From Viola odorata (Eukaryota; Streptophyta; Magnoliopsida; Malpighiales; Violaceae), in the NCBI GenBank assembly GCA_963691705.1, contig OY829537.1, forward strand, positions 38,257,514-38,321,513: a stretch of 64,000 nt of DNA, written 5' to 3'. Below, one piece after another: positions 10,321-20,560 of the stretch (positions within the stretch are counted from its first letter, which is position 1; every line of letters starts with the position of its first letter). The notes below the pieces were generated by a model. The model was given only the letters and a program-made list of their open reading frames with translations, ran no database searches and was not told the origin of the DNA. The translations under genes and the position numbers were made by a program.

Positions 10321-11565
10321 TCCAATTTTGCAATTGTTGTTCAATTTTTGCTATATGATATTCTTGTCTGTTATATTCTTCTAACTTATTTTCCATTATA
10401 TCTTCTTTATTGTTGTTATTGGATCCCGAGAGCAATTTTTTGATTGGAGAGTTTCTATTTGGTATATTCTATTAATTGCAGTTTTGGGCAGGTTAAATTA
10501 ACCAATATTTCTGTTGTTTTTTCTTGAAATTGACTTGGTTCTCCCACAAAATATTTTAATATAGTATAAACTAATACATTAGTAGCGTCTTCTTTAGGTT
10601 CTTCATTTTCTGTTTTTACTGCATTTATTATTTCTAATTTTTCTTCTAGAGTTAGATAGTTATCCCACCAACTTTTAAGTTGTCCTGAAAATCCTGAAAT
10701 AATTATTTGGGCAACATATTTATCTGTGTTTCCTCTTGCCTTATATGTGGTGGCTGCCATCATCATATTTTCTAACATTGTTATTATGTTATGCTCACTT
10801 TGCCCATCTAAATTCCATTCTATAATACTTTGACCATCATAGTTAGCTGAAGTTCTAGTATTCATATCTTCTGATTGTACATCAGGAATTGTTGGTTTAG
10901 GATAAAAGTGCTTTATTTTAGGATTTTGGTAATTTCTTCTAGGATTTTGATAATTTCTATTTCTTAATTTATTAATTTCTAATTCCTGAAATTGTTCTGA
11001 AATATCTTTTACATCTTTTTCATCTATTTCTGTTAAAGCTAAAATTTGGTCTTTAGATTTCATATTTATTTTGTCTAATTTTTTATTTTTTATTTCTAAA
11101 TATTCATCTTCCTTTTTAAATTTAAAATTCATTATTTCAGAATTAGTCATATCGATTGGTTTAAATAAGGGTTGAGTAAGAATTTTTTCTTTCTCTTGTT
11201 TTTTACTGGGTCCTGCGCCTACAGTATTACTTTTAAATTGAATAGGTGGAGGAAGGTTTTCTTCTACTATTGTCATTTGTGCCGCTAGAGTATTTAACAT
11301 AATGTTTGTATAATTATTTTGAGTTTGAACATTTTTAATATCTTTTAAGTTTATTTCTCTGTTTTCTTCGGGAATAGGAATGTGTTTAAATGGAGAGGCT
11401 GGAATAGTATTATTATGATGGGTTATTTGTATTTCTTCTAAAGGAGGATATACAGATTCTATATTTGTATTTAGGGCAGTTTTCCAAATTTTTTTTGATG
11501 ATTTTATCATGTTAACATTTTTTATATCGTGTAAATCTGATTGTTTTTTAAACCAGGTAAAAAAT
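10321..11565 (-). pseudogene. Endogenous caulimovirid (pararetrovirus) fragment, coat-protein region
   Basis: The open frame on the minus strand (viral part ~11565-10455) is Lys/Glu/Asn-rich at first. It then reads WNLDGQSEHNIITMLENMM, AATTYKARGNTD and GFSGQLKSWWDNYLT. This order is typical of the capsid region of plant endogenous pararetroviruses, where GQLK-WWDN is conserved. The first ~35 codons of the open frame (from 11678) are host LINE/LTR sequence read through by chance, not viral. No zinc knuckle, RT or RNase H is present here, so it is a fragment. Plant pararetroviruses have no integrase and enter genomes by illegitimate repair, which suits the duplicated flanks. Confidence 0.7.
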
Positions 11566-12668
11566 ATCTTGTTCCATCTTAGCATAGTCTGAGTTAACCT
11601 TCGTAACTCAATTTGGAGGTGGACTCTATCTAGCTTGAAAAGAAACAAATGAAGACTAATAGTGTGTATTTTATGCATATTTTTCTCTCTTTTCCTAGTC
11701 CACTTTTGATCTTAATGCTACTTATTTGCATCTGTTTCCTTCATTTTTGCAGATTTGGACTTGGAGAGGAGAATTCCCAGAAATGCACACTTTCGGCTAG
11801 ATTTTGAAGGATGCTAAGCGTCAAGGCCTCACAACTGATCGTTCGCAGAAGCTGAGGAGTCCGCGACGGAAAAGGAAACTCCCGAAAAAGGAAATCTGAC
11901 AGATCTGCCGATTCTCTTCCCATATCTCCAGCTCAGCAGCAGCGCTAATTGAGGAAACCTAGTTCTATTAGACGTAGGATTCTATTTTTATTTACTATAT
12001 ATACTTTAGTAAATTAGGGTTTTGAGAGTTCTTCTTCTCCCCCGGTTTTTCTGCACTTCCCTACTTTCCCCTCCGGCGCTTTATTTCCAGCTTTGTAATA
12101 ATTATGGAGCTTTAGCTCCGGCCGACATTAAGCTGCAGTTGTGCAGCGGTTTCTTCCCTTATCTTTTTATGAAGTTTATTTCTAATTATTTAATTTATTT
12201 AATTTCTAGCATGAGTAGCTAAATTCTTTTTTCTTAGTAAAGGTCATCGAAGGTTGCATAGGTTAGTTGTGAGGCCGAATTGGGTTTAATAAATTCCTGT
12301 GTTTGTATTTGCTTATTTATTGCACACTTGTCAATTTATCTAAGAACGATTGGAGGTCTGGCCAGGTACTAATTGAACCTAGGTAATTATCACTATCTTT
12401 GTAATAATAACTAATGTGAGGTTACTTAGTAGAGTAGGCAACTAGATCAGAGTCATCAGGTCGCTGGTCCAATCTGATTAGAGTAAATAACCAATTAGGG
12501 TAGTGCCTCGAACGTACTGAGTGTCTCGCCCTAGTTGTGTCTTTCCTCTTCTTCATAGGCATCCGAGTATTATCTCTATAAACGTACCTTAGGGAACGAC
12601 AGATTGTCAAAGTCTCTCCATAAACGTACCTTGGAGAGACTTCTCTTACAAAGGAAAGCAGAGGACCT
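11566..12668 (+). repeat. Right copy of the 1.1-kb local duplication
   Basis: This is homologous to 8982-10084. Here the LTR continues past the duplication to its natural end at 13008, so this copy holds the complete LTR, and its left side has only the last ~91 bp of LINE flank. The two copies enclose the pararetroviral fragments and the inverted filler. Confidence 0.85.
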
Positions 12669-13008
12669 AAACGTATCTGGACTCCATAGCACATATATGA
12701 ACTAGAAATAGAATATCCTTGCACCAATGACCGACTGACCTTGTTTGCAATCGGAGATAGATCTTTACTAGGAATCTTTCTCTTATTGATTTTACCCTTT
12801 TATTTACTCACTGTTAATTGTTTTAATTTAGTAGTTAATCAAACACTCTCTCAAAACCCCCCTTTTGGTTACTCATTCGGTCTGATAATCCCAGTCATAC
12901 GCTGAAGTAAGTGTCTTGCCCTAGTCCCTGTTACCACTATATACAATTTATTTTATTCATTAAGCGATAGGTTTTATTATTATTTTTTACGGCTTCGACA
13001 ATCGGTCA
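11657..13008 (+). mobile_element. Solo LTR (family B, Ty3/gypsy-like), target duplication AAGAC
   Basis: The LTR starts TAATAGTGTGTATTTTATGC (other copies start TGATAG) and ends ACGGCTTCGACAATCGGTCA. The 5-bp host repeat AAGAC flanks it at 11652-11656 and 13009-13013. There is no internal region on either side, so it is a solo LTR left by LTR-LTR recombination. A TATA-like ctatatatacttta lies near 11995. Both neighbours are pieces of the same LINE, whose reading frame continues across the insertion. Confidence 0.85.
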
Positions 13009-13700
13009 AAGACCATCCAATGGAAGAATTTGCCAAACTAAATTTTTGACACAAGGAAGTAGCTTTAGAAACTACTTTCGAGGCTATTTTAAGTAAGCCT
13101 CGAAAAACTTGGTCATTGAAAGAGCACCATAATTGCCAACATGAACAAAGAGGAAAGGCCAAGTCATCCTTAGTAAGAGAAGTATAAAGAGTATACATCC
13201 ATTCCATAACAGTTGGCATTTGGTTAAAAAATCTATCATCATCAATCGAACTACGCCTCTAAATTAGACTAGCTCAATCGTATTCTTTAAGAATATGGAG
13301 AATGGATTCCTCATTAAAGAAACAACAAGAACATTGGGGGTTAGGAATCATACCCTTAGAACATAAGTTTGGCTTTGTAGCCAGGGAATTATGTCATGCT
13401 CCCTAGCTAAAAGTTTTAACTTTCGATGGGGACATGCATATTCCATAAGGAGTTCCACCATTCTCCAATCGCTAAAGGATTCAGAGAAGATGTAAGCATG
13501 GGCGTATTAGATGAAGATTGTAATTGTAATGTCAAGTAGTATCTAGGCTTAACTATATATCTCTTACGGGGAGAATAGTGTCAGACTAATCTGTTAGAAG
13601 GAAACCACCACCTCAATGGAATGTGTTTAATGATGTCAGCCTCAACAAGAGTTGAAAAGAGAATCAACCAACTCCATATCCCACGTCTGCTTAGAAAAAT
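13009..13700 (-). pseudogene. LINE ORF2 fragment: region after RT, zinc-binding (zf-RVT) domain
   Basis: The minus strand reads CSCCFFNEESILHILKEYDW, the Cys-rich zf-RVT pattern (C..C...ES..H.L..C..). It then reads DDRFFNQMPTVMEWMY and a segment (WQLWCSFNDQVF) like the W..W..RN..VF linker before RNase H. Stops are scattered through it. It joins 15224 on the right and 9072 on the left after removal of the two solo LTRs. Confidence 0.65.
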
Positions 13701-15223
13701 TGACCGGTTGTCGAAGCCGTAAAAAATAATAATATAAACCTGCTAACAATGTGCACAATAAATTATGTATAGTGGCAATATGGTTGATCCATAGGGACTA
13801 GGGTAGACACTAACTTGTGTGTGCGACTAGGGCAAACAAACCAAAACAGTAACAAATTGGGGGTTTGAAAGTTGTTGATTAATCTAATGTAAACTAGGAA
13901 AGTAATGACAGACAACAATAAAACAAATAAGAAATCGATAGAGAGAGGAGTTCCCATTAGGAATCTATCTCCGGTTGTATTTGCGGTCAGCCGGTCATTA
14001 GTGTAGTGATCTTCTACCCCTAGCTGATAGATGTGCTATGGGGACTAGGTACGTTTAGGTCTCCTGCTTTCTTTCGTACGAAAAACTACCCCAAGGTACG
14101 TTTATGGAATAGTCTTGACGTTTTGCCGTCCCCCAAGGTACGTTTATGGGAGCAATACTCAAAGGCACATGAAGCTGAAGAAAGACACACCTAGGGTGAG
14201 ACACTCAGTGCGTTCGAGGCTCTACCCTAATTACTTACTTAACCCAGTCAGATTGGACCAGCGACCTGATGACTCCGATATGGTTGTCTACTTTACCCTG
14301 CAGCCTCACGCTAGTTATTACTACAGAGATGACATTAATCATCTAGGCCTAGCTACTAGTTGATCAGGCTTGTAACAGTCCTAGTAGATTTGACAAGAAT
14401 CTGTTAAGCAAATAAATATAAACCAGTGATATATTAATTTTCAATTAGATCTCACGGCTTTCCTAAGCAACCTTCGATGATCCTACCAAGAACAAGAAAT
14501 TTAGCTACTCATATTAAAAGTGAAATAAATAAAATAAATTAATTGCATAAAGGAAGAAGAAGAGAATTGAAGAAACTCTTTATTATTACTGGGCCGAGCA
14601 AAGCTCCGGTTTATTGAACGAAAAACAAGGAACGCCGGAGGCGGAGGTGTGGTGACAGAAATTCCACAAGTGGAAGATGTATCCGAAGGTAGCAAATGAA
14701 ACAAAAGATGGATCCCAACTTTAAGTCTAAAAAGGTTTTTAAAAGGGAAAATTACAAAGAAGGAAATTCTAATAAGAGAAATTAATAAAAGGGAAATCCT
14801 AGATTTAATTGGAGTTGATTCTCAAATTATCTTCTTGCCAAAATGGGGAAAATCTGGAGTGATGGGGCTGATTCTCTGATTTCCTTAATTCAGGGATTTT
14901 CCTTTTCCGTGTTGCTTTCCTTCGCTGCCGCGTGTGTGCAGCTGTAAGGCCTAGCTGATCAAATCCGTCCAAAATTCTCTGATAAGCGCATCTTTCTGAT
15001 ATTTCCTCTCCAGCGCTTGACTGCACTGTCGTCACAAGCACCCAGCTATTAGGGCAAGCTGATCAAATCCGTCAGAATTCCAGCGAATAATGCATCTTTT
15101 CGTTATTTCCTTTCCAAAAGCCAAGATCTGCAAATAGTAAGGAAACAAGGGCAAATTAGTAGCATCGAGATCTAAAAAGGGCTAGGAAAGGAAGGGAAAA
15201 TACGCACAAAATGCATCAAATCA
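13701..15223 (-). mobile_element. Solo LTR (family B, inverted), target duplication AAAAT
   Basis: This is a minus-strand copy of the same LTR family as 11657-13008. In plus orientation it begins TGACCGGTTGTCGAAGCCGT and ends GATGC..AAATCA. AAAAT flanks it at 13696-13700 and 15224-15228. The characteristic CCCCAAGGTACGTTTATGG blocks and the ACTCAGTG/CGTTCGAGG segment are shared with the other family-B copies. It contains no coding region. It interrupts the LINE between the RT and zf-RVT parts. Confidence 0.85.
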
Positions 15224-15556
15224 AAAATCAATCAGATTAGCTACCATATTATGGCTAGGATGACCCACAAGAGGAGAATGGCTTATGATAATACCTAACT
15301 TTGAGAACTTTAGCGGCCAAGGAATTTTTATACACCAATAACCATTAGCTTTATTTTTCAAGCAAAGCTTGATTAAATTTTGTAAGATACCTAAAACCAA
15401 GGCTACCTTTCTCCTTAGAAGCACAAACTTTCTCCTAAGACAACCAAAGAATTCCCTTCGATCACCTTGTTTCCCCCACCAAAATCTTTTGCATTGGGAT
15501 TGAGTGTCCTCACAAAAATTGGTAGGAAGTTTAAACATGCTTATTAATGCTAATAT
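15224..15556 (-). pseudogene. LINE ORF2 fragment: C-terminal part of the reverse transcriptase
   Basis: On the minus strand the frame reads SMFKLPTNFCEDTQSQCKRF, WWGKQGDRREFF and KANGYWCIKIPWPL, then LVGHPSHNMVANLI. This is like the plant LINE pattern FKLP..FC..L......FWWG and PSY.W.SI. The YADD catalytic centre lies upstream and is missing. At 15556/15557 the LINE is cut by a copia LTR. Confidence 0.7.
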
Positions 15557-15743
15557 TGTTAGCATGATTACAGACTTGATTTTAGGGATTGAGAGGCATA
15601 GTTGTAGGGATTCATATCAGCATGATTATAGGAATCATTGCTTGTATTTTTTTTCCTTTTCTAGATAGCTTAAATATGTATATAAATACATGTACAAATT
15701 CTTCAAAGGAGATGAGAAATATTAGATTTCTCTTTTCATAACA
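15557..15743 (+). mobile_element. Small copia-type LTR with primer-binding-site start
   Basis: The sequence begins TGTTAGCATG and ends TTTCATAACA, giving matched TGTTA/TAACA ends over 187 bp. It has a TATA box (gtatataaatacatg near 15677) about 65 bp from the 3' end. It is followed by TGGTAGGGAAACCC, a degraded form of the copia TGGTATCAGAGC primer-binding region plus leader. No second LTR or target duplication was found. Confidence 0.6.
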
Positions 15744-15754
15744 TGGTAGGGAAA

Positions 15755-15900
15755 CCCTAGTGAGTTGTATAGAAAAGTTTATTTATTTTTAAGTGTTATG
15801 CCTGAAGTGTCACTTCCAGTAATAACAATATTATCCACGTGCACCAACAATAAAATTATAGCTAGTGTTTGTAGTAACAAGCTTATTGACTTTAAATGCC
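15755..15900 (-). pseudogene. Copia reverse transcriptase relic
   Basis: The minus strand reads LLLVHVDNIVITGSDTSG, a decayed copy of the copia RT active-site region (YVDDIVITGSD). The second catalytic Asp is Asn here. It is on the strand opposite the adjacent copia LTR, so the two are separate fragments or a rearranged element. Confidence 0.55.
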
Positions 15901-16120
15901 TTTTTCCTTTCACCATACATGCATCCTTTTTAAAGTAATTGTGGTTGTTGGTTGGTGAAACATTAAATATTTTTCAATAATTTTTTTCCCTTTTCTTCTT
16001 TACTCTCATAGCAATTTAAGATATGCAATGAGTATTGCCATGGTACCATTAAGTTAATGGTTTGAAATATCCAAATAGTATTTAACGATGTTGTGATTTG
16101 ATGTTGTAATTAATTTTATG

Positions 16121-16164
16121 TTAAATATCATTGTAGTATAGTGGTAAGTATTCCCGCCTTAAAT
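16121..16164 (+). pseudogene. 5' half of tRNA-Asp(GTC) flanked by TTAAAT direct repeats
   Basis: Bases 16131-16158 (TTGTAGTATAGTGGTAAGTA TTCCCGCC) match the plant cytosolic tRNA-Asp exactly from position 5 to just before the anticodon. Bases 16127-16130 match with two changes. The 3' half is absent. TTAAAT lies immediately upstream (16121-16126) and again at 16159-16164. The A box is kept, but there is no B box, so it cannot be an RNA gene. Confidence 0.7.
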
Positions 16165-16565
16165 TTTTCCAATTTCCTTCTTTCTCAAATTATGGATACT
16201 TTATTATTCCTACGTATTCTAGTGTTTTTTTTGAACAAAGAAGAATGATTCCATTAAATAAACTAAACACTACAGATATTACAATCAAGGTAGGAAAAAT
16301 ATCATGCTAATGATTAATTACCTAGCTATGGGCCAAGCCCAATACTATAAAAATAACACATTTAGTCCAAAATTAGCCCTAGACGTAAAAGATAAACAAA
16401 AGAAGACCAACCATTTTACAATGACATGATGGGTACCATTAATCCATAACATCACGTTACATGGTGGGATCCTTAATAAGTTAATCCAATACGTATATAA
16501 CATTAATCTACCAATACTCTAAGCTTCCTAATCTTAGCTTCAAGTCCTTACCTTGGTAACTCACC
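16165..16565. other. Intergenic sequence, no gene recognised
   Basis: AT-rich, with short frames only. Its right end may carry the tail of the minus-strand repeat protein gene (the frame reads on as HTIGELPRYGLEAKIRKL), but no clear stop or poly(A) signal could be assigned. Confidence 0.4.
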
Positions 16566-17425
16566 AATGGTATGTTCCCTACATTTAAGTTCTTCTTCTT
16601 TGTTCATGCCTATGCTGCCTCCATTTCTCTTGACTTTAGCCGCTGGATTGCTTAGAAAATTCACCTTTCTAACAACTCCGCCATCTGAACTTGGACTTCA
16701 TATAACCTGACACCTATTTCCTAACACAGGTTCAACATCATAATCTTTAATTTTCATAATTTCTATGACCTATTTTTAAATGGTATGTGCTCTACACTTA
16801 ATTTCTTCTTATTTGTTCATGCCTGAGCTTGAGTCTCCACTTCTCTTAACTTTAGCCGCTGGATAGCTCAGAAAATTCACCTTTCTAATAGCTCTGGCAT
16901 CTGAACTTGGACTTGATATAACCTAACATTCGTTGCCTAACACAGGCTCAATATTAGAATCTTCAATTCCCATAATTTCTATGACCTCTTTCTTAATGGT
17001 ATGTGCCCCACACTCAATTTCTTCTTCTTTGTTCATGCCTAACCTTGAGCCTCCACTTCTCTTGACTTTAGCCGCTAGATTGTTCAAAAAATTCACGCTT
17101 TCTAACACTCCGTCATCTAAACTTTGACTTGATATAAGCTGACACTTGTTGCCTAACACAAGCTCAACATTAGAATCTTCAATTTGCACAATTTCTATGA
17201 CTTATTTCTTAATGGTATGTGCCCTACACTCAATTTCTTCATCTTTGTTCATGCATGAGCTTAAGCCTCTACTTCTCTTGACTTTATTCGCTCGATTGCT
17301 TAAATAATTCACCTTTATAACAGCTTCGCCATCTGAACTTGGACTTAATATAACCTGACATCCATTGCTTAACACAAGCTCAACATCAGAATCTTCAATT
17401 TCCACAATTTCTATGACTCGTTTCT
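16566..17425 (-). repeat. Four tandem 213-217 bp coding repeats
   Basis: The repeat boundaries, marked by aatggtatgt, lie at about 16566, 16779, 16995 and 17212, and the last unit ends near 17425. Each unit encodes about 72 residues on the minus strand: a VIEI(V/M)xIEDSDVELVL start, a GNxCQVISSPSSDG middle, and a KVNFLSNPAAKVKRSGG end followed by MNKEEEIECRAHTIKK. All units line up without large gaps. Confidence 0.85.
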
Positions 17426-17580
17426 TCTTTGTACTTGTTAAATCACCTAGACAAGGAGAGCCTGACAATGGTTGAACATCAATATCCAAATTCATCTCAA
17501 CATCATCCTTGTCGTCAGAACTGGAAATAGAAACACAAGAATCTTTTCTTCCCCTCATTAAAGCCTTAGGAGATGATGAA
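16566..17580 (-). pseudogene. Decayed acidic tandem-repeat protein with SUMO-interaction-like motifs
   Basis: The best frame starts at the ATG at 17558 (MRGRKDSCVSISSSDDKDDV) and continues through the four repeats. A TAA splits units 1 and 2, a further stop lies in unit 3, and more lie in unit 4. Units 2 and 3 are joined by an open boundary. Each repeat opens with hydrophobic-x-hydrophobic residues followed by acids (EIVEIEDSD), the pattern of SUMO-interacting motifs, and the N-terminal VSISSSDD is similar. Basic KVKRS patches could be nuclear signals. I do not recognise the parent family, and the SUMO role is inference only. Codons upstream of the ATG stay open to a TGA, so a splice acceptor may have preceded it. 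Confidence 0.5.
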
Positions 17581-17744
17581 TTCAGGGCAGTTTTATCTCA
17601 TGTGCTTTGTGCCATTTGCTTCCACCACTTCAAGTACCACACAATTACATCTTCTCGGACTTGTCTCGAGGGCACACACAATCATGAATCTTTTAATGGC
17701 ATGTTGATGCGATCACGCATACCTTAAAGCTTCAAGAACCTGAT

Positions 17745-18710
17745 GTGGCGCCGAATGGACCAGTGACCCGAAGTAGAGCTAGGAAATTGATGCTATGGAT
17801 AGAGGCGAAAATGAAGACAGGGGGAGACCATCCCGAGAAGCGGACGTTAACTGTGATTGCACACATTCACAGGGCAGTTACCGGGAATATGTCTGTTACC
17901 GGTAACAATTATCTTCCAAAAACCTCCACTAGGGTTAACGGGAAGGTATCAGGAAAAGTCAAAGATGAGTCAAACGGATTCTATTTCCCTTACACACTAA
18001 TGATGTGTCAAGATCTGTCGGATACCGTTACCTTTTCAGAATCTACCGGATTTCCATCAACCTATAAATAATGCACTGTGTATTTCATTTTCGACAGTTT
18101 TTGTGTAAAATGTTTTTACTTGCGTAGAGAATACTCCACCCTTAAACACCAGAAACTCACCTTGTGAGAATCAAGTCCAGAAGACGACGTGATTCATTGC
18201 AAGTAAAAGATCACTGGTCTTCAACCTTTAATGTTACTGTCTGTGTGTTAATTTCCTTTATAATTTTCGGGATAATTGTGTTCAATCTTTTATCTTGGAT
18301 TTCTATACTTGGATGTTTATGAGCAAGTGTGATTTGGATGTTTATTTTTAATCGATTGTTTTGAATTAATTATCCACTGCAAATTCCATTGTTATTTCCT
18401 TTCCGTGTTCATCTTTATTCTTCTTATTTTCCGCTGCGTACTTCAACCTCTCTATTTCTTCTTTATTCATCGTCTTTGTTGTGAATACCCACTATATTTA
18501 CTTGATAACTCAAGCTAAATCCTTAGCTGCATAGTGTCATGCATCCGATTCTTCGAAAGGGAACTCGAATTGCGTCACATGTCGTAATTATTCCAGGCAA
18601 TCTTTGGACTGTCGTTACATCTTGCGACAAGACCTGGAATGTCTTGATCCATTCCAAACTGTTGTGTTACATGGTGTGATAGGTATTGTTCTATACATCA
18701 TATCCCAACT
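17745..18710 (+). mobile_element. LTR-retrotransposon remnant: end of polyprotein and LTR-like sequence
   Basis: The frame at 17745 starts MAPNGPVTRSRARKLM. GP(I/V)TRSRA(K/R)K is a common tail motif of plant retrotransposon polyproteins. A purine-rich GACAGGGGGAGA at 17817 looks like a polypurine tract. LTR-like sequence follows with a TATA box (cctataaataatgc, 18061) and a pyrimidine-rich leader to about 18700. No ends or target duplication were found, and the boundaries are approximate. Confidence 0.45.
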
Positions 18711-19079
18711 ACCTCACTTGGGTTAAAGCACCTAAAAATTGATACGAACTTTTCCTCTAAATGAGGGTTAACTGCTATTTCATATAGGCGCCACATGAAA
18801 CTCTTCTCCGCGGAATCTATAGCTAATCTTACATGTTCAACACACTCTCTCTTTCTCAACTTGTGCCACCTAGCTGTTCTAGGTTGACCAGGTTCTAAGG
18901 TTTTAATTTTGGTATGAAACTAGGAAATCTCTCCTAAGCTTAAAGTTGAACTAATTGGAAAAGTGCATAAAGGGTAAGTTTCTGATTATTTGTCTCAAAC
19001 TCATTTGAGACAAACAATTTATGTTTCAAGAACCCTAAATCCCTATAAATGTTTGACAGCACAGCAAGTGCAAGTGCAA

Positions 19080-19700
19080 TTGGAGTCTCTCTTGCAAGAT
19101 AAATGACAATGGAAAAAAACGAGTATTATGATAAATGACAATGGAAAAAAACGAGTATTATGATAAAAAATGGAGAAATTAGTTGGGCATACGAACTTAG
19201 ACAACCAATTAGAGAGAAATGCTTCATTTTCTAACTCCCTTTCCTACCCCATGAAATGCAACAACCATGTATGATAAGTAGTGAATCACCCATCGGTGTC
19301 TCGAGTCATTTGAATCAACTTTTCTTCAATTTCTTTTAGCTCTTTAGTCACAAGAGGGGTTGAAATAGGTTGTCCTAGCACAAGGTACCCTCCTATAATC
19401 ATCATATCCTCCAAGGACATTTTTGCTTTACTTTAAAGGAAAATGAATGTGTTTTTATAAAACACCATTTTTGAGCTAACCCAAGAATCACTTTTTCGTA
19501 TTTGTGGATTCAGCAAGTTGAACTCATTATGCTTCATAAATTCCTACTTTCTTCCATAAAGATTGAAACTTTGGATGCAAACAATATGAACCCACTTTAC
19601 CCACTCAGGTCTTAGAAATCTCCATTTGGTGAACTGGACAACAATATCAGGAGGCAGCTCACCATTGATAGATGTGATCTAGGCAAAAATGGGCTTATTC
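19080..19700 (-). pseudogene. Plant mobile domain (PMD, MAIN-like) relic
   Basis: The minus strand reads WVKWVHIVCIQSFNLYGRK, a stop, EFMKHNEFNLLNPQ, a stop, MSLEDMMIIGGYLVLGQPIS, ELKEIEEKLIQ, HFMG and NEAFLSNWLSKFVCPTNF. This is the conserved order of the aminotransferase-like plant mobile domain (WGEATITLEDMMILGGYSVLG, ELKEIEEKL, EHEAFL..WLSRFVFP). The domain occurs in MAIN/MAIL proteins and is carried by retrotransposons and MULEs. At least four in-frame stops make this a relic. Confidence 0.75.
19099..19162. repeat. Perfect 32-bp tandem duplication
   Basis: The 32-bp unit at 19099-19130 (ATAAATGACAATGG followed by AAAAAAACGAGTATTATG) is repeated exactly at 19131-19162. It lies at the 3' end of the plant-mobile-domain relic. 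An exact copy implies a recent event. Confidence 0.9.
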
Positions 19701-20560
19701 AAGTTACTCAACTTCCCTAGAATCAAAGTTTGACCTAGGTGTCTACTTTATCCTTCAGGTCTTGTTTGTTGTTTACCTAAAACTTTCAAGAATGATAATG
19801 ATTATTCAATTCAAAAACCTAAATTGGTCAGATTTAAATATGAAATGAATAATGCAAATAAGCAATTATAGAGTTTGTAAATGCAATGTAGAAATTATGA
19901 AAGTCAATTAGACCTCACAAATATATGCAATCATCCACCTTTTAGTCTTTACCAAGAGTTAAATAACTTAGCTAGACATAATAATAGAAATTAAGAAGCA
20001 TAAACTAAATTGCATAAGAAAAAGACTCATTGGATTAAAGAGGAAGACGAAGTAAGAAAAAAAGGGAAGAAAACTGGAAATTAATTTAGATGATAAAAGT
20101 TAGGTTGCCGAAAATACAAGGAAGGATTAGGTAGTTTTTTCCCTTGATCTTCTGTAGCCAATGTTCAAATCCTAAATTTAAAACGACTCACTGCTTCACA
20201 AATCTAGAATGTTGTCTTGGTCTGTTTTTGAAGATTTGCCTTAGATTCCTTTCTAGGTTGAAATACTTGATATAGAATTTTATCCCATACTCGAGTTATT
20301 TTTATCAATTATCAACTTTTTTTAAAAAGAACCATTTTATTGAAGGAAAAAATAAGAAAATTATAGGGTGTAAGTGCAAGTTTTAAAAGTGAAGTTGAAG
20401 ATTTTAAAAACTATAAGAATCTTATACGTCACAAAACATTCTAGAGGTATTCGGGTTAGGAAAACTGTGTAGCGGGTAGCAACGTGGATTCGGGTTGAGG
20501 AAGACTGAAAAGGTAAAAAGCTTTAGGCTCCACTTTTATCCACCAACCCAGTTACCATTT
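19701..20560. other. Intergenic sequence, no gene recognised
   Basis: Short frames only. The last 300 bases become more balanced in composition and lead into the probable promoter and 5' leader of the GPI-anchored protein gene. Confidence 0.4.

Noticed and set aside
10455..11678. Taking the entire 407-codon frame as one viral protein
   Set aside because: The first ~35 codons come from the duplicated host LINE/LTR flank (same sequence at 8982-9080), so the viral part begins only at about 11565.
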